A program made the translations under genes and the position numbers. From assembly GCF_016097555.1 (NCBI RefSeq), contig NC_054707.1:52069768-52133767 (forward strand): a stretch of 64,000 nucleotides of DNA, in the 5' to 3' direction. Source of the stretch: Gigantopelta aegis. Its lineage: Eukaryota > Mollusca > Gastropoda > Neomphalida > Peltospiridae. Positions 22,101 through 35,700 of the stretch are shown piece after piece (within the stretch, counting starts at the first letter, position 1; every line of letters starts with the position of its first letter). Below the pieces are notes generated by a model. That model ran no database searches. It was not told the origin of the DNA and was given only the letters and a program-made list of their open reading frames with translations.

Positions 22101-25100
22101 AGAATCTTTATCACAAATAGATTATGTACATGTTGGTCATTAAAGGAATATAACATTATTTTAATTCACAACTTTCACACCTACACATACATGTACATCA
22201 TTCTTGTGCAAAATATATCAATTGAATAGAGATTATTATATGAGCTAGTGTGTTGTATTGATTTTATGAAACGAGTTTCGTGAAATCAATATGATTCACA
22301 CACAAGTATAATAATTTCTTTATTATCCATAATATTTTTGTGAATAACAAGGACCATGTCAAAAAATTTCAAACTTAACTAGGAGATGACGAAATACCAT
22401 CATTTTCAGAAATGATTACAATATTTCCCATGCACAGAGCTAAGACTGGGAAAGCCACATTATGTTATGACATGGCTTCACAAAGTTATGTCATTTGTTG
22501 GTCATATGAAATCGCTATGACCCCACGTGTGTTATACTGGTTATATTTCTTGATCTATGTGAAATCGTTATGACCCCACGTGTGTTATACTGGTTATATT
22601 TCTTGATCTATGTGAAATCGCTATGACCCCACGTGTGTTATACTGGTTATATTTCTTGATCTATGTGAAATCGTTATGACCCCACGTGTGTTATACTGGT
22701 TATATTTCTTGATCTATGTGAAATCGTTATGACCCCACGTGTGTTATACTGGTTATATTTCTTGATCTATGTGAAATCGCTATGACCCCACGTGTGTTAT
22801 ACTGGTTATATTTCTTGATCTATGTGAAATCGTTATGACCCCACGTGTGTTATACTGGTTATATTTCTTGATCTATGTGAAATCGTTATGACCCCACGTG
22901 TGTTATACTGGTTATATTTCTTGATCTATGTGAAATCGTTATGACCCCACGTGTGTTATACTGGTTATATTTCTTGATCTATGTGAATATTAAATGTTGT
23001 TATTACTTTAATGATGATGAAGAGGAGGATAAAAATTATAATAACACCCCTGCAACCTAAGGTTGAAGCATACTGTCCTAGATACACAACTGTTTCCTGG
23101 GTTGGTGGTCCAGCTGTATATTAGTGTAGAGAAGAAACCCGTTACCACCACATACATGTGGGCTGTTCTTTTGAACAAATTTGAAAAGCCTTCTAATATT
23201 TAAAAAAAATTACCAGTTGGACATAGCCCAGTGGTAAAGTGCCCCCTTGATGCGCAGTTGGTTTGGGATCGATCCCTGTCGATGGGCCCATTGAGCTATT
23301 TCTTGTTCCAGCCAGTAGACTACAACTGGTATATCAAAGGCTGTGGTATGTGGTATCCTGTCTGTGGGATGGTGCATATAAAAGATCCTTTGCTGCTAAT
23401 GGAAAAATGTAGCGGGTTTCTTCTCTAAGACTATATATCAAAATTACCAAAGGTTTGCCATCCAATAGCTGATGATTAATAAATCAATTGCTCTAGTGGT
23501 GTCATTAAACAAAACAAACTTTAAAAAAAAATTACTAGTTGGATTGTAAAACATAGATATATATCACAAAACATTAAGACCACAAAGTCTTGATATTTTT
23601 TAGCATACCTACCTTGCCATCCTGCCCCACTCCGTCTCAAAGTTTGTGATGTACACACATTACTCACCATTATTTTTGATACCATGTAAATCTAAACTGG
23701 TTAGAAACAAGCCATCCCCAACACAAATATGACGAAATCTGTGGCATAGAATAATATTATGAAAAGCCGTGAACCGGGCTATCCCGTAAACCGGTCTATT
23801 TACGTTTGACTTGTTTTTAAGAAATCTGCATATGATTGAACCCAGACATCAAAATACTGAATTAAGAAAACCTTCACGAAAACAAAGTGCACAAATGAGG
23901 GAAAAGACAAGTAAACATTCAAAATATTTTTATACATAGGGAAATGAATACACAGCCACCATTTTGCACTGTGCACACTATATTAAATGGTGTGTAATAT
24001 TAAACAAACCGAAATAAACAAAAGTTTTACACCGCTGTCATTGTCAATGTCTCGTCTGCTTCACAGATTAATTGCATAATAGTTCTGGTGACGTCACGTG
24101 TCACACGTCACTCTTGAAAACAGTAGCCAGGATAGCACATACCACGGCCTTTGATGTACCAGTCGTGATGCACTGGCTGGAACGAGAAGTAGCCTAGTGG
24201 GCCCACTGACGGGGATCGATCCCAAATCGACCGCGCATCAAGCGAGTGCTTTACAACTAGGCTATGTCCCGCCCCTCTCTATACGACATGCATTTAATCT
24301 CCTCACAACAACAAACCGGCCTCGGTGGCGTCGTGGTTAGGCCATCCGTCTACAGGCTGGTAGGTACTGGGTTCGGATTCCAGTCAAGGCATGGGATTTT
24401 TAATCCAGATACCGACTCCAAACCCTGAGTGAGTGCTCTGCAAGGCTCAATGGGTAGGTGTAAAACCACATGCACCGACCAGTGATCCATAACTGGTTCA
24501 ACAAAGGCCATGGTTTGTGCTATCCTGCCTGTGGGAAGCCCAAATAAAAGATCCCTTGCTGCTAATTGGAAAGAGTAGCCCATGTAGTAGTGGGTTTCCT
24601 CTCAAAATCTGTGTGGTCCTTGACCATATGTCTGATGCCATATAACCGTAAATAAAATGTGTTGAGTGCGTCGTTAAATAAAACATTTCTTTCTTTTCTT
24701 TCCTCACAACAATAAATGGCATGAATATTAACATTTGTTAGTTGATTTTGACAATAAAGTCAACAAGGTAAAACATTATTTCATCAAACTGATTGTACAT
24801 TACAATGCGCGTGTGTAGAAAGCATTTCCTGTTAATAGGCTGGTTCATGGTTACTGGAGGATACAGAAATCAAAGGATTATGGTGTTTCACAAGAAGAAA
24901 ACAGATTTTCTTTTTGTTTAAAGACACCACTGGAGCACATTGATTTATTAAATATCAGCTATTGGATGTCAAACATTTGGTAATTATTTACACTTATTAT
25001 TAGAGGAAACCTGCTACCTTTTTTCATTAACAACTTCGGATCTTTTATATGCATGTTCCCACAGACAGGACAGTACATACCACAGCTTTTGATATATGAG

Positions 25101-28100
25101 TCACGGGTAACTGGTTAGGATGGGAAAAACTTACCAACTGAGCTAGATCTTGTCCAACAAAAACTAGTTTTTAATTTCGGTATTGATGAAAATCAATTTT
25201 GTTGCATGGTCTATTTTTAAATTTTGTTTTAAAACTTCACGATTCAGTTCAATGTTAAAGAATTCAGCCCTATGACGTGTTCCTGAGACCGAGTGCTCAT
25301 GAATAATTTGACTGGTACTGTCGTCTTTTATCACATCGCATCCATCAAATATTAGGTATAAAAACCAGTTTAGTGAGTGACCATGATAACATATAAATAA
25401 AAGTACCTACAATATTCAAATGTACACTAACATACATTATATATGGCAATCTTTTTCCATTACACTTATTAGTTATATGAAGATAGTTCATGTCCCTTAC
25501 TAAACAAATAATTTTTTTGTATGTATTTGCTACACATTGGATTTTTTTTTGGGGGGGGGGGGGGGGCACTACGAGATGGTACACCCTCCCCCTTAATTTG
25601 CACTAGCTTTTATAAGCCTTTTAACAACTAGTTCTCTTCGACGTGGTATATCAAAGACCATAGTATGGTCATGTACATTTATACATTTATCCTGTATGTG
25701 AGAAAATCAAATACACTAAAAAGGGCCAACTTTTTTTCCTTCCGTTTAAATATGTGTCACATTCCTGGCTTTATTCTTCTATTTTGGTCAGGTTTTACCA
25801 ATGACAGACATGACTGAACCTTATTTAATATTTCAGACTGATTTCCATTTTTGTGTCCAATTAAGGTTCAAGTACACTGTTCTGGGCACACACTTTAGTT
25901 CTCTAGGCTGCAAGGTCCATGGTGTGTAGTTGAAAGTGGGTTGGGATGGTGGGGCTGTGACAGTGTCATTGCCATGTTCCAGGAGATGGAAAAGTGAGGG
26001 CCTAAACTTGGTGGGGCATTTCCAGTTTTCTGAGCACAATAACAGGGGAAACCCTCATTCCACAGCCTCTGGACTGTCTGTCTATGTCATGACTTAATAG
26101 TAGCAGTATAGTATTACTTTTCAGATGGTGGCAGATGCATCAACTTGTGCATTTAATAAGTTTCGCTTTAGATCAAGGAAGGAAATGTTTTAGATCAGTT
26201 TCTTGCAAACTATAAGTCCTAGATCAGTGAAACTTGGTTTATAGTTGCACCTATGTGTGTTCATCACAGTACACCAAACTTGTTTATGGTAGGCTAGACA
26301 CTTAATTCTGTGTAATTCTTGTTTTAGTTAAGCACTATATCGAGTTCCATCCAGTATACATGTGCATGTGTATTTTAAAGAGTGGGATAGGCCAGTAACT
26401 TGTGTAGGCCTACACGTGTGTCTGCCTGTACAGTATATTATTGTTTGTAATTCCATCACACCAGTTTGCCACTCTGTGTGAATGTGTTTGGTTTGTGCTC
26501 GTGGGTCACACCAATACAAGTGCTGCGGTATCCCTGATCGCATCAACAGAATTCTGCTTATTGATTTCTGCAGCTCCTCTAAGTGGCACTAACCCGTATT
26601 GATCGGAACTCGGGATATCTCCATAGTTTGGGTCACATTCTAGCTCACTTTTATATTAACAATCCATGCAGGCCAGTTACGTGTGCACAGTCGGGGGTAC
26701 AAGTGTAGGCCGGCTTCAACAAACAAAATATACTGATCACTAACAAAACATGTGAATATAAAATTTCAGCTGCAGGGCCGTAGCTAGGATTTTATGTTTG
26801 GGGGGCATCTGAGTAGTTAATAGTCTAAAACTCCTTTTCTTTAAGTTTCTATAATGCTTTCCCCATGCTAGCTACAGCCCTGAGCTGGATATTAAATTTT
26901 GTATTTTAAGAATGGATTAACATGTAACATGTATCAGGAGAATTGCAGATTATTATTACCCATAGTGTTCAACATAACCGAGTTAATAATAATCTTACAA
27001 AGCACACATGTAATAACAAGTGTCATGACATCATTTTGGGAAGCGACATCATAACATGATGTTGCTTCTCCAGTCCTAGTTCAGACTGTGCGTATGATGT
27101 GAAATATGATGTCATTTTGTCATCTCCTTCTAGTTGTGGCTGAAACATTTTGAGTTGAGTCTTGTTATTCCTAAAGAAAACAACAATAATAATATGGATA
27201 ATAAAGAAATGATTACACTCGCATATGAGTTGTACTAATTTTATGAAACTCGTGTCAGGATTCATGTATTACACTTGCTCTCGCTCGCGCAATACAAAAA
27301 TCCTGATACTCGTTTCGTAAAATCAGTATGACACACAAGCTCGTGTAATAATCTCTATATATACGGATTATTATTGATCAAAATTAAGCATTTGTAATGG
27401 AGTAAATCAGTTACAATTACAAACTAATCTTATAACCCTGATTTGTGATTCTTTTGGCATATAGTACATTTCAGTTGCTGTAAACTGAACAATTAAATTA
27501 GTTTGTTTTGTTTAATGACACCACTAGAGCACATTGCTTAATTAATCATCGGCTATTGGATGTCAAACATTTGATAATTTTGACATATTAATATATATAG
27601 TCTGAGAGAGGAAACCCACTACATTTTTCCAAAAGTAGTAAGGGATTTTTTATATGCACCATCCCATGGACAGGATAGCACATACCACAGCCTTTGATAT
27701 ACCAGTGCACTGGCTGACATGTAGTTATCAGAAGAAACGTACTGGGTTTTTTTTCTAATGCAGCAACTTGGGATCTTTTATATGCATTTTTCCACAGACA
27801 GGAAAGCACATACCACATTTGTCGTGCACTGGTTGGAACGATAAAAAAAACAATCAGTTGAATGGATCCACCGAGGTGGTTTGATCTTGTAACGGAATTT
27901 AAAAACAGTTATCTTTCATGTGAATTGAAAACTAAAGGATAAAGTTTTTTGTTTTCTTTTCTTTAATAACACCATTAGAGCACATTGATTTATTAATCAT
28001 CGAATTTGGTAATTCTGACATATAGTCTAAGAGAGGAAACTCACTACATTTTTTCATTAGTAGCAAGGGATCCATAGACAGGATAGCACATACCATGGAC

Positions 28101-29689
28101 TCTGACCAGTTGTGGTGCAGTGGCTGGAATGAGAAATAGCCCAATGGGCCCATCAACAGGGATTGATCCCAAACCAACCATGCATCAAGCGAGCCCTTTA
28201 CCACTGGGCTACATCCTGTCCCCTGCTATTCTTCCATTAATATTTGCCTTCATGGTATCAGAAAGTGTTTTTATTTGTGTTGATCTCTATCCCTCTCACT
28301 CACTTCTCTTTCTCTCTCTTGGTCTGTCCCTCTCACTCACTTCTCTCTCTCTCGGTCTCTATCTCGAACATTCAGTAGCAAATGGGATACAGGAACCTGT
28401 ATGCATTTGCGTTTATCCGTGGGAGATATTTATTATGAAAGACAATGGTTTAAGTGTAATTGAATCTACACTAAAACTCTTAATTCTAACATTTGCAAGT
28501 AACGTGTCCTCTTTCTCGCTGCATTCCAACAAGTGCACCACAACTGGTCAGAGTCCATGGTATGTGCTTTCCTGTTTGTGGGAAAGTGCATATAACAGAT
28601 CCCTTGCTGTATTAGGAAAAATAAAGCAGATTTTCTCTGGGTTTCCACGTTTCAGAATTACCAAACGTTCAACATCCAATGGCTGATGATTAATAAATCA
28701 ATATGCTCTAGCGGTGTCATTATACCAATGCCGCATGTGCAAGATATACAGTGTACTGCTTTGTGTAAAAGTGGGTGACTTTGAATATTGACTTGGTGGT
28801 ATTACTGGGGGCTTGATGTGCGGTCGATTTGGGATTGATCCCCATCGGTGGGCCCATTGGGCTATTTCTCGCTCCAGCCAGTGGACCACGACTGGTACAT
28901 CAAAGGCTGGTATGTGCTATCCTGTCTATGGGATGGTGCATATAAAAGATCCCTTGTTGCTAATCGAAAAGAGTAGCTCATGAAGTGGTGACAGCAGGTT
29001 TTTCTCCCTTAATATCTGTGTGGTCATTAACCATATGTTCGACGCCATATAACCGTAAATAAAATGTGTTGAGTGCGTTGTTAAATAAAACATTTCCTTT
29101 GGTGGTCTTATTAAACTGTACGTATAAATATAATAAAGAACACTACCCCATTAACACGTCCACCTACCCATCCTTTGGATCCACCAATGATGAGTGTAAA
29201 ACTATTAGAATAAAATAGGTTTGTTTGGGCTGGATTCAGTGGGAAATAACTGGAAAAGGGCAGGTATCATTTTCGAGATACATATACGTTGCCCCCCAGA
29301 CAGACAGAAGTGCATTGAAAAAACAACAACACAGGCCTCCTGATATTACTAAAACTGCTATATAGATGCTAATGCTATAGAAATAGAAATAATTGTGGTC
29401 TGCATGTGGCCTGAATCAATGACATGAATGTTTATTTTGTGTTTGTAACTTATTTGTGGTAAGCAGAAACCTTCAGCAATATTTCGTTTTACTTGTCATT
29501 ATATTTTTTCTTCTGGCAGAGAGAGGTAGACAGCCAAGTGTTTCGAGTCCTGAATAGCTACATGTATTTCTATAAATCACTCCCCACCATTGTTCCACAC
29601 TATTATATTATATAATTATACTGTGAATCCCGTAAAAACCAGACCCTGTAAACTGGAATTCCATCCATGGGTGTCCAGTTTAAAAAAGG

Positions 29690-29737
<48 letters not shown>

Positions 29738-32700
29738 ATGCATGTGTGTGTGTTTGTGTGTATGTGTATATATAAATAGATAGATGGATGAATAGATAGA
29801 TGAATGGATAGATATATGTTTCCCATTGTTATATTTATGCTGATAAGTTGTAAAACTTAATGCAATTTTTTAAAAAGGTTATTGTGAATTAAAAAGTGAG
29901 TTATTTGGTGCAGTAAGATATATTAAACAATTAAAGACCTAGATGTTCATGGTGCGGAACTCCAGGGTGACACTCCGTATCTACCACTCTGACATGTAGA
30001 CAACTCCAAGGTGACACTCCATATCTACCAGTCTGACATGTAGACAACTCCAGGGTGACACTCCGTATCTACCAGTCTGACATGTAGACAACTCCAGGGT
30101 GACACTCCGTATCTACCACTCTGACATGTAGACAACTCCAGGGTGACACTCCATATCTACCACTCTGACATGTAGACAACTCCAAGGTGACACTCCATAT
30201 CTACCACTCTGACATGTAGACAACTCCAAGGTGACACTCCATATCTACCAGTCTGACATGTAGACAACTCCAGGGTGACACTCCGTATCTACCAGTCTGA
30301 CATGTAGACAACTCCAAGGTGACACTCCGTATCTACCAGTCTGACATGTAGACAACTCCAGGGTGACACTCCGTATCTACCAGTCTGACATGTAGACAAC
30401 TCCAGGGTGACACTCCGTATCTACCAGTCTGACATGTAGACAACTCCAGGGTGTCACTCCGTATCTACCACTCTGACATGTAGACAACTCCAGGGTGACA
30501 CTCCATATCTACCAGTCTGACATGTAGACAACTCCAGGGTGACACTCCGTATCTACCACTCTGACATGTAGACAACTCCAGGGTGACACTCCATATCTAC
30601 CACTCTGACATGTAGACAACTCCAAGGTGACACTCCATATCTACCAGTCTGACATGTAGACAACTCCAGGGTGACACTCCATATCTACCACTCTGACATG
30701 TAGACAACTCCAAGGTGACACTCCATATCTACCAGTCTGACATGTAGACAACTCCAAGGTGACACTCCGTATCTACCACTCTGACATGTAGACAACTCCA
30801 GGGTGACACTCCGTATCTACCACTCTGACATGTAGACAACTCCAGGGTGACACTCCGTATCTACCACTCTGACATGTAGACAACTCCAGGGTGACACTCC
30901 GTATCTACCACTCTGACATGTAGACAACTCCAGGGTGACACTCCGTATCATGTAGACAACAGGGTGACAGTCTGACATGTAGACAACTCCAGGGTGACAC
31001 TCCGTATCTACCACTCTGACATGTAGACAACTCCAGGGTGACACTCCGTATCTACCACTCTGACATGTAGACAACTCCAGGGTGACACTCCGTATCTACC
31101 AGTCTGACATGTAGACAACTCCAGGGTGACACTCCATATCTACCACTCTGACATGTAGACAACTCCAGGGTGACACTCCATATCTACCAGTCTGACATGT
31201 AGACAACTCCAAGGTGACACTCCGTATCTACCACTCTGACATGTAGACAACTCCAAGGTGACACTCCGTATCTACCACTCTGACATGTAGACAACTCCAG
31301 GGTGACACTCCGTATCTACCACTCTCATGTGACATCCAGGGTAGACTACCACTGACATGTAGACAACTCCAGGTGACACTCCGTATCTACCACTCTGACA
31401 TGTAGACAACTAGGTGACACTCCGTATCTACCACTCTGACATGTAGACAACTCCAGGGTGACACTCCGTATCTACCACTCTGACATGTAGACAACTCCAG
31501 GGTGACACTCCGTATCTACCACTCTGACATGTAGACAACTCCAGGGTGACACTCCGTATCTACCACTCTGACATGTAGACAACTCCAGGGTGACACTCCG
31601 TATCTACCACTCTGACATGTAGACAACTCCAGGGTGACACTCCACTCCAAGGTGACACTCCGTATCTACCAGTCTGACATGTAGACAACTCCAAGGTGAC
31701 ACTCCATATCTACCAGTCTGACATGTAGACAACTCCAAGGTGACACTCCATATCTACCACTGACATGTAGACAACTCCAGGTGACACTATCTGACATGTA
31801 CTCCAGGGTGACACTCCGTATCTACCAGTCTGACATGTAGACAACTCCAAGGTGACACTCCATATCTACCAGTCTGACATGTAGACAACTCCAAGGTGAC
31901 ACTCCATATCTACCAGTCTGACATGTAGACAACTCCAAGGTGACACTCCATATCTACCAGTCTGACATGTAGACAACTCCAAGGTGACACTCCATATCTA
32001 CCAGTCTGACATGTAGACAACTCCAAGGTGACACTCCATATCTACCAGTCTGACATGTAGACAACTCCAGGGTGACACTCCGTATCTACCAGTCTGACAT
32101 GTAGACAACTCCAGGGTGACACTCCGTATCTACCAGTCTGACATGTAGACAACTCCAAGGTGACACTCCATATCTACCACTCTGACATGTAGACAACTCC
32201 AAGGTGACACTCCGTATCTACCAGTCTGACATGTAGACAACTCCAGGGTGACACTCCGTATCTACCAGTCTGACTGACAACTCCAGGGTGACACTCCGTA
32301 TCTACCAGTCTGACATGTAGACAACTCCAGGGTGACACTCCGTATCTACCACTCTGACATGTAGACAACTCCAGGGTGACACTCCGTATCTACCACTCTG
32401 ACATGTAGACAACTCCAAGGTGACACTCCGACACTCCATATCTACCACTCTGACATGTAGACAACTCCAGGGTGACACTCCGTATCTACCACTCTGACAT
32501 GTAGACAACTTAAGAAAAAGGAAAAAAGATAATTTTTACTACTCAACGTCCATGTTAAAACTAAACTTCCTTCTCCCCTCAGAAATTTGGCATACATACC
32601 TAGCACAACACTATTGGTTTGTTAGGAAACTGTTTTTATTTCTTTAAATTAACCAAAAAGTTAAAAGATCTGTCTCTGAATATCCAATAATTAGACAATT

Positions 32701-35700
32701 TAGTTTGTTATGTTTGGCTGTCATTCAATCAGAGATTTATCCAGGATTTTTTGGTGGCATCTTATGTCTGAGGGGATTGTGACATTTCGCACAATTTAGT
32801 GAAAATTGGTATGTTTTTTTAAATCCATTGTTAAATTAATTTATTAGTCCCCTACCAGTCCAACCGGAGGGGACTATAGGTTTCATCTCCGCCTGTTTCT
32901 AACAATGCTTAAAGATACTGAGTTGATATTTAGTGTATAGCTTTATCTTGTACTGTTACAGATCATTTCATTTCTTCTTATTTTCATGCTTATATCCAAT
33001 TAAGGTTCAAGCACACTGTCCTGGGGCACACACCTTAGCTAGCTGTCCAGGACAGTGAGTTAGTTGTTAGTGGTTAGCGGTTAGTTAAAAAGAAGAGTGT
33101 GTACTGTAGAGGTACCCAAAGCTCGCTCTGGGTGGGAGCCAGTACCAGGCTGCGAACCCTGTACCGGGCTGCGAACCAGCCTTATGTCCGGTGGCTTAAC
33201 CATGACACCATCGAGGCTGGTCGTTACAGATCAAGTTTACCCATTTTTGACAGAGATATTATATGAAAATATGTTATTGAGACTTTTCGCAATACCTCAA
33301 GATGTTGAGTTGAAATTTTGTATGTATTTACTCTCTTGCAGGATGTTATGCTCTCGGCTACCACAAGTCAGTCTCCCCTGGCGACGGCCTCATCGGTGTT
33401 CACGATGCCGACTGTGTCACTACCGAATGTGTCGATGGCGTCGGCCGCTGGTCTCGGCCTCACAGACCACCTCTTCATGTCGGTGTCATCGGCGTCCGAT
33501 ACAGCATCGTCAGCGGCCGACCACCATAAACACGAATCTAACGGTATTGTTGGTGTTTCATTTATTTACCAGAAATAGATACATGTACATGCATATCTAG
33601 CCAGGGTTTCTGCCAGAGGGTACGAAGGGTAAAATTACATACCCTGAAATCTTGGAAATTAATGGACACTTTTCTTTCTTCTTTTTTTGATAGATTATAG
33701 TAAGAGAATTGCTGTTTAAATTTTGTCAGTGTATGAATGCAGTGTCCAGTTTCAAAAGATTTCAGACCCATAACCACCTAGTTACGGTAGTTATGATCTG
33801 ATTTGTTTTTATTATGTACCTGAAATTATTTTCTCACAGAAAGCCTGTTAGCTGGTTAATACATAAAGACATGTAGCAGTGTTATTATTAAATATGAGTC
33901 ATTTTCTTTTCCTTTTTTTTTTTGTGATGCACTGCACATGTGTGGGCATTATTGACGCTTCACTGCTAACGTGTGGGACAGGCTTTAGAGTGTAATCTAG
34001 AGTACATTTTGTAATCACATTAGACTCTAGAAGGAAGAATGAAGGACATGTGTTATTTAACGACGCACTCAACACATTTTATTTACGGTTATATGGCATG
34101 AGACATATGGTTAAGGACCACACAGATATAGAGAGGAAACCCACTGTTACCACTTCATGGGCTACTCTTTTCGATTAGCAGCAAGGGATCTTTTATATGC
34201 ACCATCCCACATACAGGATAGTACATACCACAGCATTTGTTACACCAGTTGTGGAGCACTGGCTGGAATGAGAAATAGCCTAATGGGGCCACCAACAGGG
34301 ATTGATCCTAAACTGACTGCGCATGAAGTGAGCGTTTTACCACTGGGCTACATATCGTCACGTAGACTCTAGAAGTCTAAGCTTCGAGCCTAAATTCTGA
34401 ATACTTTGTATTTGCATATTTTTATTTCGACCTTGATTTTTGTGCTTACACATACATGTGTATGTCATGCAATTAGTTACGCACTTTCTCCTGGGCACAT
34501 ACATCAGCTCTTTGGCTGCCTATCTAGGGTAGGGGTTAATGGTCCGTGGTTGACAAGAGATAAGTTGGTGTATAGTGACATTACTTCTCCCCACTGAGCT
34601 GTTAAAACGCATGCTGGGTTGAAGCCAGGATGGGGATGTGAATCCAGTATCTTCCATCCTTAGTTTGAATGGTAAAACCATTGTGCTAACAATATTGTTT
34701 GATCTTGGGCCAATATATGACATATATTCATATTAAACTATAATTCAGTGCTGCTTTTTCAAAGATGGATTTTTATTTTTCACTGTACATTACTTTGATG
34801 ATCTGTCACACACAGCCTGTGGACTGTCACATTTGATTAATGGCTTTTTTAAGCATTAAAAGAGCAGTCTACATAGCAGTAATAAGTAGATGCTGTCAAA
34901 TTATTATTTTTCTAATTCTCGAAAAGAGTAACCTATGGCATGGAAGTAGCAGGTTTTCTCTCTCATCATCTGTGTGATCTTTAACCAGGTGACCAGTGCC
35001 ATATAACCATAATTAAAATGTGCTGAATGTGTAGTTAAATAAAACATTTTTCTTCCCTTTTTAACAAACAATTTCACACTTCATATGGCCATAAGTGTAA
35101 CATTATCAATGAAGATTTTAGAGCTGGGCTGTATTGAAATATCAGGTTCGGTATTGGTATTGGTATTTTTGGGGTGATTTACCTCTGTTTCGGTACGGTA
35201 TTCAGTATAGACACCTATACTGATATCGAGCGGTATTTTCAGTATACCTGGCTATAAATGCATGCGCGAGTTACCTCAGTTTCAGTACAGTATTCGGTAT
35301 TGACACAGTACCAATACCACCCAGCTTTAAAAGATTTATATGTCTTTATTAATAAATTTCCAGCCAGTGCACCATGACTGGTATATCAAAGGTAATGGTA
35401 TGTGCTATCCTGTCTGTGGGATGATGCATATAAAAGATCCCTTTTCTACTAACAAAAAAATGTCGCGGGTTTCCTTTCTAAGAGACCGGCCTCGGTGGTG
35501 TGGTTAGGCCATCGGTCTACAGGCTGGTAGGTACTGGGTTCAGATCCCAGTCGAGGCATGGGATTTTTAATCCAGATACCGACTCCAAACCCTGAGTGAG
35601 TGCTCCACAAAGCTCAATGGGTAGGTGTAAACCACTTGCACTGACCAGTGATCCATAACTGGTTCAACAAAGGCCATGGTTTGTGCTATCCTGCCTGTGG

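Larger units (their letters stand above)
19197..33341 (+). other. POU6F: POU6F intron 1, 14.1 kb
   Basis: GTAGGT...TTGCAG intron with phase 0/0. It holds at least fourteen SINE copies or fragments, 22-bp, 53-bp and 44-bp tandem arrays, two palindromic elements and a small TIR element. 19620-20990 and 25160-27190 show little beyond AT-rich DNA apart from the features listed separately. Confidence 0.7.

Noticed and set aside
22504..22988. CRISPR-like array with 53-bp period
   Set aside because: Units are identical along their whole length with no unique spacers, and the context is an animal intron.
30817..32508. Repetitive cysteine-containing protein frames on the - strand
   Set aside because: Pure translations of the 44-bp minisatellite; frame changes every unit and is open only because the unit lacks stops in some frames.
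33097..33600. 167-aa frame overlapping exon 2
   Set aside because: Different frame from the exon; crosses the SINE D copy and the acceptor; no domain. Exon 2 is used in the 33318 frame, which joins in phase.
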